Source of the DNA: Vogesella oryzae
GTDB lineage: Bacteria; Pseudomonadota; Gammaproteobacteria; Burkholderiales; Chromobacteriaceae
Assembly (NCBI RefSeq): GCF_902829295.1
Contig: NZ_CADEPL010000056.1
Span: 1-64,000, forward strand
DNA length: 64,000 bases
Direction: 5' to 3'
In this document: piece after piece, positions 44,619 to 54,429 of the stretch
Layout of the letters: each line of letters starts with the position of its first letter
How positions within the stretch are numbered: position 1 is the stretch's first letter
The notes under the pieces: model-generated
Seen by the model: the letters and a program-made list of their open reading frames with translations, nothing else
What the model was told of the DNA's origin: nothing
The model's database searches: none
Position numbers and translations under genes: made by a program

Positions 44619-45485
44619 TCAGTACAGCTTGGCTTGTCCGGCTGGACGGGTCTTGAAGCGTTTGTGCAGCCAGAAGTACTGCTCGGGCGCCTCCAGAATT
44701 CGCTGCTCGAGAAAGGCGTTCATCGCACGGGTATCAGCAACGACGTCTTCGCTGGGGAAGTTTTCCAGCGGCGGATGAATGTCCAGCACGAAGCGACTGC
44801 CCTCGCGGCGCGCAATAGCCGGGACCACCTTTGCCTTGGCAAGCGCGGCGATGCGGGACAGGCCGGTAATGGTGGCGGCGTCAGTGGCAAAGAACTTCAC
44901 GAACACTGAGTCGCGGGCGCCGAAATCCTGATCCGGCAGATACAGGAACGGGGTGTGATTCTTGCGCATGGCCTTGATGATGCTGCGCAAGCTCTCCTGC
45001 CGCGACACGATGAAGGCATTGTCGAAGCGGTTGCGCCCCTTGTAGAACTGCGCATCCAGTGTCTTGTTCTTCTGCTGGGAATAGACGCTGACCAGCGGTA
45101 CTTCCAGGTTCAGGCGGTAGGCGCAGATTTCGAATGCCACAAAATGGGGGTAGAACAGGATCACATCTTCGCCGGCCTCACGCAGCCGGGTGAGGTTCTC
45201 CAGACCGCGAATCTCGACCAGTTTGCGCAAGCGTTCCGGCGATGACCACCAGACAATGCCGTATTCCAGCATCAGCTTCATCATCTCCACGCAATGACGA
45301 CGGATCAGGCGGCGACGTTCTTGCGGGCTCATGTCGGGAAAACACAGGCGCAGATTGATCAGGCCGACGCGACGGCGCTCTTTGGCCAAGCGGTAAACGA
45401 TCTGGCCCAGCAGCCAGGCCAGGGCGTGAATCAATTGCAGGGGCAGCAGGCGCAGCAGCCACAACAAGGCTAGTGCAATTTTCAT
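44619..45485 (-). CDS. Lipid A biosynthesis acyltransferase (LpxL/HtrB family), downstream copy
   Basis: The 288-residue enzyme has an N-terminal membrane segment and the LPLAT catalytic motif HFVAFE (HX4E, about residue 120), with the family regions RRVGLINLRLCFPDMSPQER, FLYLPDQDFGARDSVFVKFF and LEAPEQYFWLHKRFKTRP. It would add a secondary acyl chain to Kdo-lipid A at the inner membrane. The start at 45485 (MKIALALLWLL) gives family length; the frame is open upstream into the neighbour. It lies 11 bases after the other acyltransferase gene. Which acyl position it uses cannot be told. Confidence 0.9.
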   Translation of the reverse strand: MKIALALLWLLRLLPLQLIHALAWLLGQIVYRLAKERRRVGLINLRLCFPDMSPQERRRLIRRHCVEMMKLMLEYGIVWWSSPERLRKLVEIRGLENLTRLREAGEDVILFYPHFVAFEICAYRLNLEVPLVSVYSQQKNKTLDAQFYKGRNRFDNAFIVSRQESLRSIIKAMRKNHTPFLYLPDQDFGARDSVFVKFFATDAATITGLSRIAALAKAKVVPAIARREGSRFVLDIHPPLENFPSEDVVADTRAMNAFLEQRILEAPEQYFWLHKRFKTRPAGQAKLY

Positions 45486-45496
45486 GCAGGCATCTT

Positions 45497-46378
45497 TCAG
45501 ACGGAGTCGGGAGCCGGGGCGCCGGCAGGGCGCTTGTAACGGTTGTAGCTCCACAGGTATTGGGATGGAAAGCGGCGGATCAGCCGCTCCACTTCGGCAT
45601 TCAGGATGGCAACATCGGCTTCGCGCTGGCCGGTGAACGGCTGTGATTGCGGGGCAATATGGACGACAAAACCGGCACCATGCGGCAAACGTTCGCCGGT
45701 AAACCACAGCACTGCGACGTTATCCATTTGCGCCAGGCGTGGCAGCAGGCTCATGGTGAAAGCCGGCTTGCCGAAAAAAGGTGCCCAGACCCCCTCGCCA
45801 CTGCCGGGCACCTGATCCGGCAGGATAATGGTGGCTTCGCCGGATTTCAGGGCCTTCATCAGCAAGCGCACGCCAGCGCCGGTGGCCGGCGCAGTTTTGG
45901 CCCCGCCGCGGACGCGGCCCTCGTTCATGATCGGCTCCAGCCAGGCAAGCTTAGGCGGGCGGTACATGGCGGTGAGCGGGAAGGGCAGGCGCGAGGATAT
46001 ATAGCGGCCGGCAATATCGTAACTGCCAAGATGGGGCGTGACGAAGATCAGCCCCTTGCCGGCGGCAAGAGCGGCTTCAACGTGCTCCCACCCCTGACAG
46101 CCCTTGATCAGGCTGACAATCGCCGCCGGTTCGCGGCACCAGGCAATCGCCAGTTCCAGTGCGCCCTTGCCGGTTTCTGCCGCAGACTGTTTGACGAGCT
46201 GTTCACAAACCTGATAATTTCCACCGATTTTACTATTCGCAATGTTCGTGCGCATGCGCGCGCGAAATCCCGGCGAAAACCAGTACAGCGCTCGCCCGAG
46301 CACGCTGCCTAATGCATGCAGCAGCGGAAGCGGTAAGGCGGCAAGCGCCTGCAGAACAAAACGTGCGAGTCGGGTCAT
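45497..46378 (-). CDS. Lipid A biosynthesis acyltransferase (LpxL/HtrB family), upstream copy
   Basis: The 293-residue protein has an N-terminal membrane segment ([20 protein letters not shown]), the catalytic motif HLGSYD (HX4D, about residue 118), and the family blocks [20 protein letters not shown] and [17 protein letters not shown]. It is clearly paralogous to its neighbour but diverged, so the two likely acylate different lipid A positions. It is transcribed away from metK, with 68 bases between starts. Confidence 0.9.
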   Translation of the reverse strand: MTRLARFVLQALAALPLPLLHALGSVLGRALYWFSPGFRARMRTNIANSKIGGNYQVCEQLVKQSAAETGKGALELAIAWCREPAAIVSLIKGCQGWEHVEAALAAGKGLIFVTPHLGSYDIAGRYISSRLPFPLTAMYRPPKLAWLEPIMNEGRVRGGAKTAPATGAGVRLLMKALKSGEATIILPDQVPGSGEGVWAPFFGKPAFTMSLLPRLAQMDNVAVLWFTGERLPHGAGFVVHIAPQSQPFTGQREADVAILNAEVERLIRRFPSQYLWSYNRYKRPAGAPAPDSV

Positions 46379-46382
46379 GGAC

Positions 46383-46410
46383 TTGGACGGACAAAAAAAC
46401 GCGCTATTTT
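46383..46410 (+). promoter_or_regulatory. Candidate promoter for metK
   Basis: TTGGAC (46383-46388) and TATTTT (46405-46410) are 16 bases apart, 37 bases before the metK ATG, in the short divergent gap. The match is moderate. Confidence 0.4.
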
Positions 46411-46446
46411 ACATTAACTCACTGGCCATTTTCTGGAACGAAGACA

Positions 46447-47616
<1,170 letters not shown>

Positions 47617-47638
47617 GCGTTACCGCGCAAGCCGATGG

Positions 47639-47668
47639 AAAACCGCCAGCGATTGCTGGCGGTTTTTT
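47639..47668 (+). terminator. Terminator after metK
   Basis: AAAACCGCCAGC and GCTGGCGGTTTT form a perfect 12 bp stem with a GATT loop and a T6 run. Confidence 0.95.
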
Positions 47669-47671
47669 CAT

Positions 47672-47680
47672 GTTGGCCGC
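47672..47680 (-). repeat. Single intergenic copy of GCGGCCAAC (reverse)
   Basis: GTTGGCCGCAG lies four bases past the metK terminator, upstream of the ahcY promoter. Confidence 0.85.
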
Positions 47681-47703
47681 AGCTAAAGTACGGAAAAACC
47701 ACG

Positions 47704-47709
47704 TATAAT
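47704..47709 (+). promoter_or_regulatory. Candidate -10 of the ahcY promoter
   Basis: A perfect TATAAT sits 8 bases before the first pairing bases of the SAH riboswitch, the right place for the ahcY transcript to begin within the aptamer 5' edge. No clear -35 is visible. Confidence 0.6.
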
Positions 47710-47716
47710 CGCGCGA

Positions 47717-47850
47717 TTCCGGGGAGCGCTGCGAGGCTACGCCCCAGGCCCGGAACCTCCAAAACGGCGCTCACCTGCTGATTACTCTGCCACCTTCCGA
47801 CCGGAGGCGGCTGGAAACCCCGTGCCGGGCACGGGATGCGCGGGTGAGCC
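47717..47850 (+). promoter_or_regulatory. S-adenosylhomocysteine (SAH) riboswitch
   Basis: The core GGGGAGCGCTGC, then CCCAGGC, then AACGGCGCTCACC reproduces the conserved SAH aptamer: CCGGG/CCCGG form P1 (47718-47753 approximately) and GAGCGC pairs with GGCGCTC (47762-47773) as the pseudoknot helix. SAH riboswitches sit before ahcY in betaproteobacteria and switch the gene on when the toxic product SAH accumulates. Downstream, a CCGTGCC/GGCACGG hairpin at about 47820-47834 and the following GC-rich bases up to the ribosome site (AAAGGA) probably form the expression platform. The exact 3' edge is uncertain. Confidence 0.95.
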
Positions 47851-47883
47851 ATCCCTCCCGGCCTTCGTGAAAAGGATTGCACG

Positions 47884-49284
47884 ATGGCTGACTTCAACGA
47901 CTTCGTTGTTGCCGATATCAACCTGGCCGCTTGGGGCCGCAAAGAACTCAATATCGCCGAAACCGAAATGCCGGGCCTGATGGCGATCCGCAAGGAATAC
48001 CAGCACGCGCAGCCGCTGCGTGGCGCCCGTATCGCCGGTTCGCTGCACATGACCGTACAGACCGCGGTGCTGATCGAGACCCTGACCGCGTTGGGCGCCG
48101 AAGTGCGCTGGGCATCGTGCAACATCTTTTCCACCCAGGACCATGCTGCCGCTGCCATCGCTGCGGCCAACATTCCGGTGTTCGCCTTCAAGGGCGAGAG
48201 CCTGGATGAGTACTGGGAATTCAGCCACAAGATCTTCGAATGGCCGGAAGGTCAGCCGGCGAACATGATTCTCGACGACGGTGGCGATGCCACCCTGCTG
48301 CTGATGCTGGGCAGCAAGGCCGAGAAAGATCTGGGCGTGATCAGCCACCCGAGCAACGAGGAAGAAACCGCGCTGTTCGCCGCCATCAAGCGCTATCTGG
48401 CCATCGATCCGCAGTGGTATTCCAAGCGTCTGCAGCACATCAAGGGCGTCACCGAAGAAACCACCACTGGCGTACATCGCCTGTACCAGCTGGAAAAAGA
48501 CGGCGCGCTGCCGTTCCCGGCCTTCAACGTCAACGACTCGGTGACCAAGTCCAAGTTCGACAACCTGTACGGCTGCCGCGAGTCGCTGGTCGACGGTATC
48601 AAGCGTGCCACCGACGTGATGATCGCCGGTAAAGTGGCCGTGGTGCTGGGTTACGGCGACGTGGGCAAGGGTTGCGCACAGAGCCTGCGTGGCCTGGGCG
48701 CCACCGTGTGGGTGACCGAAATCGATCCGATCTGCGCGCTGCAGGCGGCGATGGAAGGCTACCGCGTGGTCCGCATGGATGAAGTGGCCGATCAGGCCGA
48801 TATCTTCGTCACCACCACCGGCAACGTCGGCGTGATCAGCCACGAGCACATGAAGCGCATGCGCAACAACGCCATCGTGTGCAATATCGGCCACTTCGAC
48901 AGCGAAATCGAAGTCGCCTCGCTGCGTCAGTACCAGTGGGAGAACATCAAGCCGCAGGTGGATCACATCATCTTCCCGGACGGCAAACGCATCATCCTGC
49001 TGGCCGAAGGCCGCCTGGTGAACCTGGGCTGCGCCACCGGCCACCCGAGCTTCGTGATGTCCAACTCCTTCACCAACCAGGTGCTGGCGCAGATCGAGAT
49101 TTTCGCCAACGAGCACAAGTACGAAAACAAGGTGTACGTGCTGCCGAAGCATCTGGACGAGAAAGTGGCGCGTCTGCACCTGGAGCGCATCGGCGCCCGC
49201 CTGACCGAGCTGTCCGACCAGCAGGCCGCCTATATCAGCGTGCCGAAGGAAGGTCCTTATAAGCCGGCACACTATCGTTATTGA
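47884..49284 (+). CDS. ahcY: Adenosylhomocysteinase (SAH hydrolase)
   Basis: The 466-residue NAD-dependent enzyme splits SAH into adenosine and homocysteine. Conserved parts: [40 protein letters not shown], the Rossmann motif [20 protein letters not shown] (about residue 250), GHFDSEIEV and the C-terminal PYKPAHYRY that contributes to NAD binding of the partner subunit. It is controlled by the riboswitch directly upstream. The window-wide word occurs at 48163. Confidence 0.98.
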   Translation: MADFNDFVVADINLAAWGRKELNIAETEMPGLMAIRKEYQHAQPLRGARIAGSLHMTVQTAVLIETLTALGAEVRWASCNIFSTQDHAAAAIAAANIPVFAFKGESLDEYWEFSHKIFEWPEGQPANMILDDGGDATLLLMLGSKAEKDLGVISHPSNEEETALFAAIKRYLAIDPQWYSKRLQHIKGVTEETTTGVHRLYQLEKDGALPFPAFNVNDSVTKSKFDNLYGCRESLVDGIKRATDVMIAGKVAVVLGYGDVGKGCAQSLRGLGATVWVTEIDPICALQAAMEGYRVVRMDEVADQADIFVTTTGNVGVISHEHMKRMRNNAIVCNIGHFDSEIEVASLRQYQWENIKPQVDHIIFPDGKRIILLAEGRLVNLGCATGHPSFVMSNSFTNQVLAQIEIFANEHKYENKVYVLPKHLDEKVARLHLERIGARLTELSDQQAAYISVPKEGPYKPAHYRY

Positions 49285-49297
49285 TATTTGATGTCGG

Positions 49298-49338
49298 TAA
49301 AAAGCGGGCAGGCGGCTAGAATTTCCTGCCCGCTTTTT
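49298..49338 (+). terminator. Terminator after ahcY
   Basis: AAAAAGCGGGCAGG and CCTGCCCGCTTTTT form a perfect 14 bp stem with a 12-base loop and a T6 run. It abuts a palindromic word pair. Confidence 0.95.
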
Positions 49339-49339
49339 T

Positions 49340-49357
49340 GCGGCCAACGTTGGCCGC
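49340..49357. repeat. Perfect palindrome of two word copies
   Basis: GCGGCCAACGTTGGCCGC is a perfect 18 bp palindrome of the 9-base word and its complement, starting at the last base of the ahcY terminator T run. Confidence 0.95.
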
Positions 49358-49424
49358 CAGGCGACAATCGGCATAGACCGGTACGCCTTGCCAGGGAATC
49401 CAGAACTCAGCGACCAGAACGGCC

Positions 49425-50261
49425 ATGACAGAACGCAAACATACTTTCAGCTTCGAATTCTTCCCGCCGCGCACGGCGGAGGGGATGAGCAAGCTGCGCA
49501 CTACCCGCCAGCAGCTGGCGCAATTCAATCCGGAATTTTTCTCGGTGACGTTCGGTGCCGGCGGCACCACGCGTGAAGGTACGCTGGCCACGGTGCTGGA
49601 GATTCGCGGCGAAGGCTATGCCGCCGCACCGCACCTGTCGTGTATCGGCTCCACCCGCGACAATATCCGCTCCATCCTCAATGAATACCGCAACCACGGC
49701 ATCCGCCATATCGTGGCGCTGCGCGGCGATATGCCGTCCGGCATGGTGGAGGCGGGCGAGTTCCGTTACGCCAACGAGCTGGTGGCCTTCATCCGCGAAG
49801 AGCACGGCGATCATTTCCATATCGAAGTCGCCGCCTATCCGGAGTTCCATCCGCAGGCCCGTTCCGCCGAAGACGACATCAACAACTTCGTGCGCAAGAT
49901 GAAGGCTGGCGCCAACTCGGCGATGACGCAGTATTTCTTCAACGCCGATTCCTACTTCCGCTTCGTGGACGAGGTGCAGGCACGCGGCGTGGATGTACCT
50001 ATCGTGCCGGGCATCATGCCGATCGCCAACTTCGGCCAGCTGTGCCGCTTCTCCGATATGTGCGGCGCGGAAGTGCCGCGCTGGTTGCGTCTGCGCATGC
50101 AGGCCTACATGGACGACACCGCGTCGATCCGCGCGCTGGGGCTGGATGTGGTAACCGAGCTGTGCGATCGCCTGCTGGCAAACGGCGCGCCCGGGCTGCA
50201 TTTCTACACCCTGAACCAGGCCGGCATCGTCTCCACCGTGTGGCAGCGTCTCGGCCTGTAA
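49425..50261 (+). CDS. metF: 5,10-methylenetetrahydrofolate reductase
   Basis: The 278-residue FAD enzyme makes 5-methyl-THF, the methyl donor for homocysteine to methionine. Family blocks: FSFEFFPPRTAEGMSKL (with the catalytic Glu), VTFGAGGTTREGTLATV, LRGDMPSG (flavin), and MTQYFFNADSYFRFVDEV. With metK and ahcY it covers methyl-cycle steps; the methionine synthase gene is not in this window. It has its own gap of 140 bases after ahcY, with a terminator and word pair in it, so it is probably separately transcribed. Confidence 0.97.
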   Translation: MTERKHTFSFEFFPPRTAEGMSKLRTTRQQLAQFNPEFFSVTFGAGGTTREGTLATVLEIRGEGYAAAPHLSCIGSTRDNIRSILNEYRNHGIRHIVALRGDMPSGMVEAGEFRYANELVAFIREEHGDHFHIEVAAYPEFHPQARSAEDDINNFVRKMKAGANSAMTQYFFNADSYFRFVDEVQARGVDVPIVPGIMPIANFGQLCRFSDMCGAEVPRWLRLRMQAYMDDTASIRALGLDVVTELCDRLLANGAPGLHFYTLNQAGIVSTVWQRLGL

Positions 50262-50266
50262 TCGGC

Positions 50267-50284
50267 TGCGGCCAACCTTGCCGC
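50267..50284. repeat. Imperfectly paired word copy after metF
   Basis: TGCGGCCAACCTTGCCGC carries the full extended word plus a partial inverse (one base short), between the metF stop and its terminator. Confidence 0.8.
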
Positions 50285-50285
50285 G

Positions 50286-50327
50286 AAAAAAAACCGCCGG
50301 CTGCCATGCAGTGCGGCGGTTTTTTTA
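50286..50327. terminator. Bidirectional terminator between metF and the diguanylate cyclase gene
   Basis: A stem of AAAACCGCCG with CGGCGGTTTT, A8 before and T7 after, separates two convergent genes. Confidence 0.93.
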
Positions 50328-50345
50328 TGGCGGGCGGGCTGCCTT

Positions 50346-52136
50346 TTACGGCCCGACCACGCGGTTGCGGCCCTGATGTTTGGCCTGGTAAAGCCGGCTA
50401 TCGGCTTCGGCCAGCAAATCGTCGATGCTGTCATGGCGGCTCAGGTCGAGGCTGGCGACGCCGATGCTGATGGTGACATGGGTGGAGACTGCCGAGGCCA
50501 TGTGCGGGATGGCCAGCTGCCAGACGCGCTGACGCAGCTGTTCCGCTTGCTGGAGGGCATGCTCGCTGTCGGTGCGTGGCAGCAGTACGGCAAACTCCTC
50601 GCCGCCGATGCGGGCCACCAGTTCCTCGTCGTGCGGAAACTGCTGTTGCAGTTCACTGGCCAGCTGGCGCAGGCACTGGTCGCCTTCCAGGTGGCCGAAG
50701 CAGTCGTTGTAGGCCTTGAACAGGTCCACATCGAGCAGCAGCACCGATAACGGCTGTTGCAGTGAACAGGCGGCGCTAAATTCTTGCTGCTTGCGCAGGT
50801 CAAACAGCCGGCGATTGGCCAGCCCGGTCAGTCCGTCGGTGTTGGCGATGCTTTCCAGTTTGGCATTGGCCTGCGCCAGCGCGTGCTGGGCATTGTCCAG
50901 TTCTTCCATGTGCTGCTTGCGCAGCAGCACGTTGCATAGCATTTCCCCGACCAGCCGCAGTAGCGACAGCTCCTTGTCCAGCCAGCTGCGCGAGCGGTTT
51001 ACCGCATCGCAGCCGACAAAGCCCAGCACCTGCCCCTGATGCGACAGCGTCACTACCGCAATACTCTGGATGCCGTGCTCGGCAAAGCGCTCGCGCTCGT
51101 AATGGCCTTCCTGCGGAATCTCATCGAGACTGGAAAAGGCCAGCAGCTGCTGGCGCATCAGCTGCGGCACAAACCATAACGACTCGCTGATCGGATAGTC
51201 TTCATAAAAGCCGGCGGTGCTTTTTACTCCGCTGGCACACCACTCCTGATTGTCGTGAATGGTCATCTCCGGCGTGACGCGGAACAGGTAGCAGCGGTCG
51301 ACTTCCAGCAGGGTGCCGATGCGTTCCAGCGCGCTGTCCACCGCCTGATGCTGTTCTTCCAGCGGTAGATGGATGAAGCGGGTGGACAGCTCGGAGATCA
51401 GGTGCTGGAAGCGGCTGAGGTGCTCCAGCTCGGCGGTACGCATGGCCACCAGTTCGGCCAGGTGGTCGCGGTGGCGCGCCAGCTCGTGTTCCTGGCGCAG
51501 GTGTGTCGCTTCGTAACCCTGTTGTTGCTGCTGCAATTGTTGCAGGGCCGTGCTCAGGGCGGATATTTCATCTTCGGCATCAAGGTTGGCCGCCGGCAGG
51601 ATACGCTCCTGCAGCTGTCGCAACGGCTGCAGGAAGCGCTGCTGCTGGAAGCGGTAGCACAGCACGGTCAGGCCGCTCAGTCCTGCCAGCAGTTCCAGCA
51701 AAATCAGCAGATTGTCGCGCCACAATTGCTGTTCCAGCGCGGCCTGTGACAGGCCGATATGCAGCATGCCCAGCGGCTGGTCGCCGGTGCGGTGCGACTG
51801 TACCGGCAGCTCTATCGCATGGCTTACGCCATTGATGTTGCCAAGCTCCAGCAATATTGCACCCTGGTTGTTGCGGAGTGAAATCTGGCGGATGCCGTCT
51901 TGTTGCAGCAAGTCCTGCAGCAGTTGCTGGGTGGCGGCCTGGTCAACATCCCAGACACTCTGCGCCAGCATCGGCATGACCTGCTGTTCGATGCGCTGCG
52001 GCACTTCGGCCAGTTGCTGCTGCTTGGCGCGATGACCGAGGTACATGTGCAGCAACAACGCCGCGGCGCAGAACAGCGCGCTGAACAGCAGTGCGCGTTG
52101 CAGCAGTTGCTGGTTGAGTGGTTTGGCTAGCGTCAA
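50346..52136 (-). CDS. Membrane-bound diguanylate cyclase with a GAF domain
   Basis: The 596-residue protein has a first membrane segment (about residues 15-33), a periplasmic sensor stretch of about 110 residues, a second membrane segment (about 140-160), a coiled-coil/HAMP-like linker (QLQQQQQGYEATHLRQEHE), a GAF-type domain (about 255-420, ALERIGTLLEVDRCYLFRVT) and a C-terminal GGDEF domain with the active-site RIGGEEFAVLLP. It should make cyclic di-GMP from two GTP. The usual inhibitory RxxD site nine residues before GGEEF is replaced by HDEE, so product inhibition at that site is unlikely. Signal unknown. Confidence 0.93.
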   Translation of the reverse strand: MTLAKPLNQQLLQRALLFSALFCAAALLLHMYLGHRAKQQQLAEVPQRIEQQVMPMLAQSVWDVDQAATQQLLQDLLQQDGIRQISLRNNQGAILLELGNINGVSHAIELPVQSHRTGDQPLGMLHIGLSQAALEQQLWRDNLLILLELLAGLSGLTVLCYRFQQQRFLQPLRQLQERILPAANLDAEDEISALSTALQQLQQQQQGYEATHLRQEHELARHRDHLAELVAMRTAELEHLSRFQHLISELSTRFIHLPLEEQHQAVDSALERIGTLLEVDRCYLFRVTPEMTIHDNQEWCASGVKSTAGFYEDYPISESLWFVPQLMRQQLLAFSSLDEIPQEGHYERERFAEHGIQSIAVVTLSHQGQVLGFVGCDAVNRSRSWLDKELSLLRLVGEMLCNVLLRKQHMEELDNAQHALAQANAKLESIANTDGLTGLANRRLFDLRKQQEFSAACSLQQPLSVLLLDVDLFKAYNDCFGHLEGDQCLRQLASELQQQFPHDEELVARIGGEEFAVLLPRTDSEHALQQAEQLRQRVWQLAIPHMASAVSTHVTISIGVASLDLSRHDSIDDLLAEADSRLYQAKHQGRNRVVGP

Positions 52137-52288
52137 GGCAGGGCTTTCTCAAGAGTCGGCACGAGCAGGTTGCGGCGAGCTGCTGCTAGCAACTGTCAAT
52201 CAAAAAGCGCGCACTGGCAAGCCGCGCGATGTGCTCACGGCAGGCAGGGCGGCAAGCGCAAGTTGCGGCAATGATAGCCGGATGCGAC

Positions 52289-52311
52289 AAGGCCCGGCGG
52301 AGCCGGGCCTT
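52289..52311 (-). terminator. Terminator after the Lrp-family gene
   Basis: AAGGCCCGGC and GCCGGGCCTT form a perfect 10 bp stem with a GGA loop, without a long T run (TTGTCGC on the minus strand). It lies between two minus-strand genes. I see nothing else in the 243-base gap. Confidence 0.6.
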
Positions 52312-52379
52312 GGTGCTGGCATCGGGGCAGGCCGTTGTCGCCCAACGCTGCTGTCACACGGCGGCGGGCACCGCGCCGC

Positions 52380-52862
52380 TTATTGTCCCAGATGCGAGAT
52401 CGGCAGTGCGGTGGTTTTCTTGAACTCTTTCAGCACGAAGCTGGATTTGACGTCCTCGACGCCCGGCTGCTGCAGCAGATCATCCATCACGAAGCGCGAG
52501 AAGTGCTCCAGATCTTCAAAGTACACCTGCAGCAGGTAATCCATTTCGCCGGTCATGGCGTAACAGTTCACCACTTCCGGCCAGCGTTGTACCGCTTCCA
52601 TGAAGTTTTCCAGGTGGCCACCGCCACGTTTTTCCAGCGATACGCGGACAAAAGCCTGCAGGCCGAGGCCGATTTTGGCTGGCTCCAGCAGGGCCACGTA
52701 CTGGCGGATGACGCCGGATTCTTCCAGCTGTTTCAGGCGGCGCAGGCAGGGTGAGGGGGAGAGGGCTACTTTTTCAGCCAGTTCGACGTTGGTCAGGCGT
52801 CCATTGGCTTGTAATGCGGCCAACATCTTGATGTCGGTCTTGTCCAGTGTTGCCACGGGCAT
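52380..52862 (-). CDS. Lrp/AsnC-family transcriptional regulator
   Basis: The 160-residue protein has an N-terminal winged helix-turn-helix (LDKTDIKMLAALQANGRLTN, VELAEKVALSPSPCLRRLKQ, about residues 6-60) and the C-terminal RAM ligand-binding domain (LEKRGGGHLENFMEAVQRWP, YAMTGEMDYLLQVYFEDLEH). It is divergent from hpd, so it likely senses an aromatic amino acid or a derivative and controls tyrosine breakdown. Target and effector are inferred from position only. Confidence 0.93.
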   Translation of the reverse strand: MPVATLDKTDIKMLAALQANGRLTNVELAEKVALSPSPCLRRLKQLEESGVIRQYVALLEPAKIGLGLQAFVRVSLEKRGGGHLENFMEAVQRWPEVVNCYAMTGEMDYLLQVYFEDLEHFSRFVMDDLLQQPGVEDVKSSFVLKEFKKTTALPISHLGQ

Positions 52863-53222
52863 GATGTCTCCTGATTATGGGTTTGCTCTGGAATTTTGTT
52901 TTATGTTTTTGATTTTCTGCGCATTATATCGCAAGAAAATTGCCGGCAAGTTTACTTAGAATACTCCGCTATAGCCAGTCATTTATTACGGCGGCAGCAG
53001 ATCGCCGGATAGCAAAATACAAGAGGAGAGTGCCGTCAGGCCGCTGTTTGGCGGCATTTTACGGCGCTGCAGGCAGTACTTCGCGAGATGGTATCTGCTT
53101 GTAGTGGTGTTGCATTTTTATCTCCCGTTGTCCGGCATGACGTCGTGATCTGGCCAGGACGGCCTTGTGCCGCACACCTACAGAGCTGCAGCCCGCATCG
53201 AGGCCGCAAAGAGGAGAACAGC
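52863..53222. other. Divergent control region between the Lrp-family gene and hpd
   Basis: This 360-base region is markedly A/T-rich next to the regulator gene (about 52880-52990) and should hold both promoters. An imperfect inverted repeat at 52912-52940 is a candidate operator. A small GCCGC/GCGGC hairpin followed by ATTTTA lies near 53040-53060, in the likely hpd leader. No gene is supported here. Confidence 0.6.
52912..52940. promoter_or_regulatory. Candidate operator upstream of the Lrp-family gene
   Basis: ATTTTCTGCG and CGCAAGAAAAT are inverted repeats with one extra A in the right arm and a TATA-containing spacer. Lrp-family proteins bind such A/T-rich dyads and often control their own gene. 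Confidence 0.45.
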
Positions 53223-54296
53223 ATGAAAATGGAACACCACCTGATGAATCCGCTGGCAACCGACGGCTTCGAGTTTGTCGAGTACACCGCACCCGATGCC
53301 GACGGTGTCGACAAGCTCAAAGCGCTGTTCCTGTCGCTGGGCTTTATCGAAGTGGCCCGCCACCGCAGCAAGAATGTCAGCCTGTTCCGCCAGGGGGATA
53401 TCAACTTCATCCTCAATGCCGAACCCACCCAGCCGGCTACCGAATTTGCCGGCCAGCATGGCCCGTCGGCCTGCGCCATGGCCTGGCGCGTGCAGGACGC
53501 CGCCAAAGCCTACGAGTACGCGTTGGCGCACGGCGCCAAACCGTATACCCGCCCGATCGGCTATATGGAGCTGAACATCCCGGCAGTAGAAGGCATTGGC
53601 GGTTCCGCGCTGTACTTTGTGGATCGTTACGGCAGCAAAGACATTTACGACATCGACTTCGTGCCGCTGGAAGGTGTCGACCCGCATCCGGTAGGCGTGG
53701 GCCTCAAGGTGATCGATCACCTGACCCACAACGTGTTCCGCGGCAATATGGCGCACTGGGCCGGTTTCTACGAGAACATCGGCAACTTCAAGGAAATCCG
53801 CTACTTCGACATCGAAGGCAAGCTCACCGGCCTGGTGTCCAAGGCGATGACCAGCCCGTGCGGCAAGATCCGCATCCCGATCAACGAGTCGTCCGATGAC
53901 AAGAGCCAGATCGAGGAATTCCTCAAGCAGTACAACGGCGAGGGTATCCAGCACATCGCGCTGACCACAGAGGACATCTACACTACGGTGGAAACCCTGA
54001 AGGCACGTGGCACCCGCTTCCTCGACACCCCGGCCACCTACTACGAGAAAGTGGACCAGCGCGTGCCGAACCACGGCGAAGACCTGGCGCGCCTGCAAAA
54101 GAACAGCATCCTGATCGACGGTGCGCCGGTGGAAGGCATCCTGCTGCAGATCTTCACCGAAACCGTGATCGGGCCGATCTTCTTCGAGATCATCCAGCGC
54201 AAGGGCAATGAAGGCTTTGGCGAAGGCAACTTCCGCGCGCTGTTCGAGTCGATCGAGGAAGACCAGATTCGCCGCGGCGTGCTGTCCGCCGACTAA
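53223..54296 (+). CDS. hpd: 4-hydroxyphenylpyruvate dioxygenase
   Basis: The 357-residue iron enzyme converts 4-hydroxyphenylpyruvate to homogentisate in tyrosine catabolism. Two vicinal-oxygen-chelate halves are seen, with the metal-site regions VIDHLTHNVFRGNMAHWAGF (His, about residue 163), GEGIQHIALTTEDI (His, about 241) and the C-terminal GPIFFEIIQRKGNEGFGEGN (Glu, about 322). ATG 53223 has a GAGGAG ribosome site. It is divergent from an Lrp regulator and followed by maiA. The hmgA and fahA genes of the pathway are not in this window. Confidence 0.97.
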   Translation: MKMEHHLMNPLATDGFEFVEYTAPDADGVDKLKALFLSLGFIEVARHRSKNVSLFRQGDINFILNAEPTQPATEFAGQHGPSACAMAWRVQDAAKAYEYALAHGAKPYTRPIGYMELNIPAVEGIGGSALYFVDRYGSKDIYDIDFVPLEGVDPHPVGVGLKVIDHLTHNVFRGNMAHWAGFYENIGNFKEIRYFDIEGKLTGLVSKAMTSPCGKIRIPINESSDDKSQIEEFLKQYNGEGIQHIALTTEDIYTTVETLKARGTRFLDTPATYYEKVDQRVPNHGEDLARLQKNSILIDGAPVEGILLQIFTETVIGPIFFEIIQRKGNEGFGEGNFRALFESIEEDQIRRGVLSAD

Positions 54297-54373
54297 GTTT
54301 CGGCTGCGGTGCCGGGGGCAGGGTGTGGACGATCTGGGCCGCGCCGGCACCGCCTGCCGATCCTGCAAGCGTC

Positions 54374-54401
54374 TGGCCGCAGCATCCGTGCTGCGGCCAA
54401 C
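54374..54401. repeat. Paired word copy between hpd and maiA
   Basis: TGGCCGCAGCA and TGCTGCGGCCA form a perfect 11 bp inverted repeat around TCCG; the right arm carries GCGGCCAAC. There is no T run, so it is a hairpin rather than a clear terminator. Confidence 0.85.
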
Positions 54402-54429
54402 GTGTTGCTGCAATCTGCTGGAGCAAACC

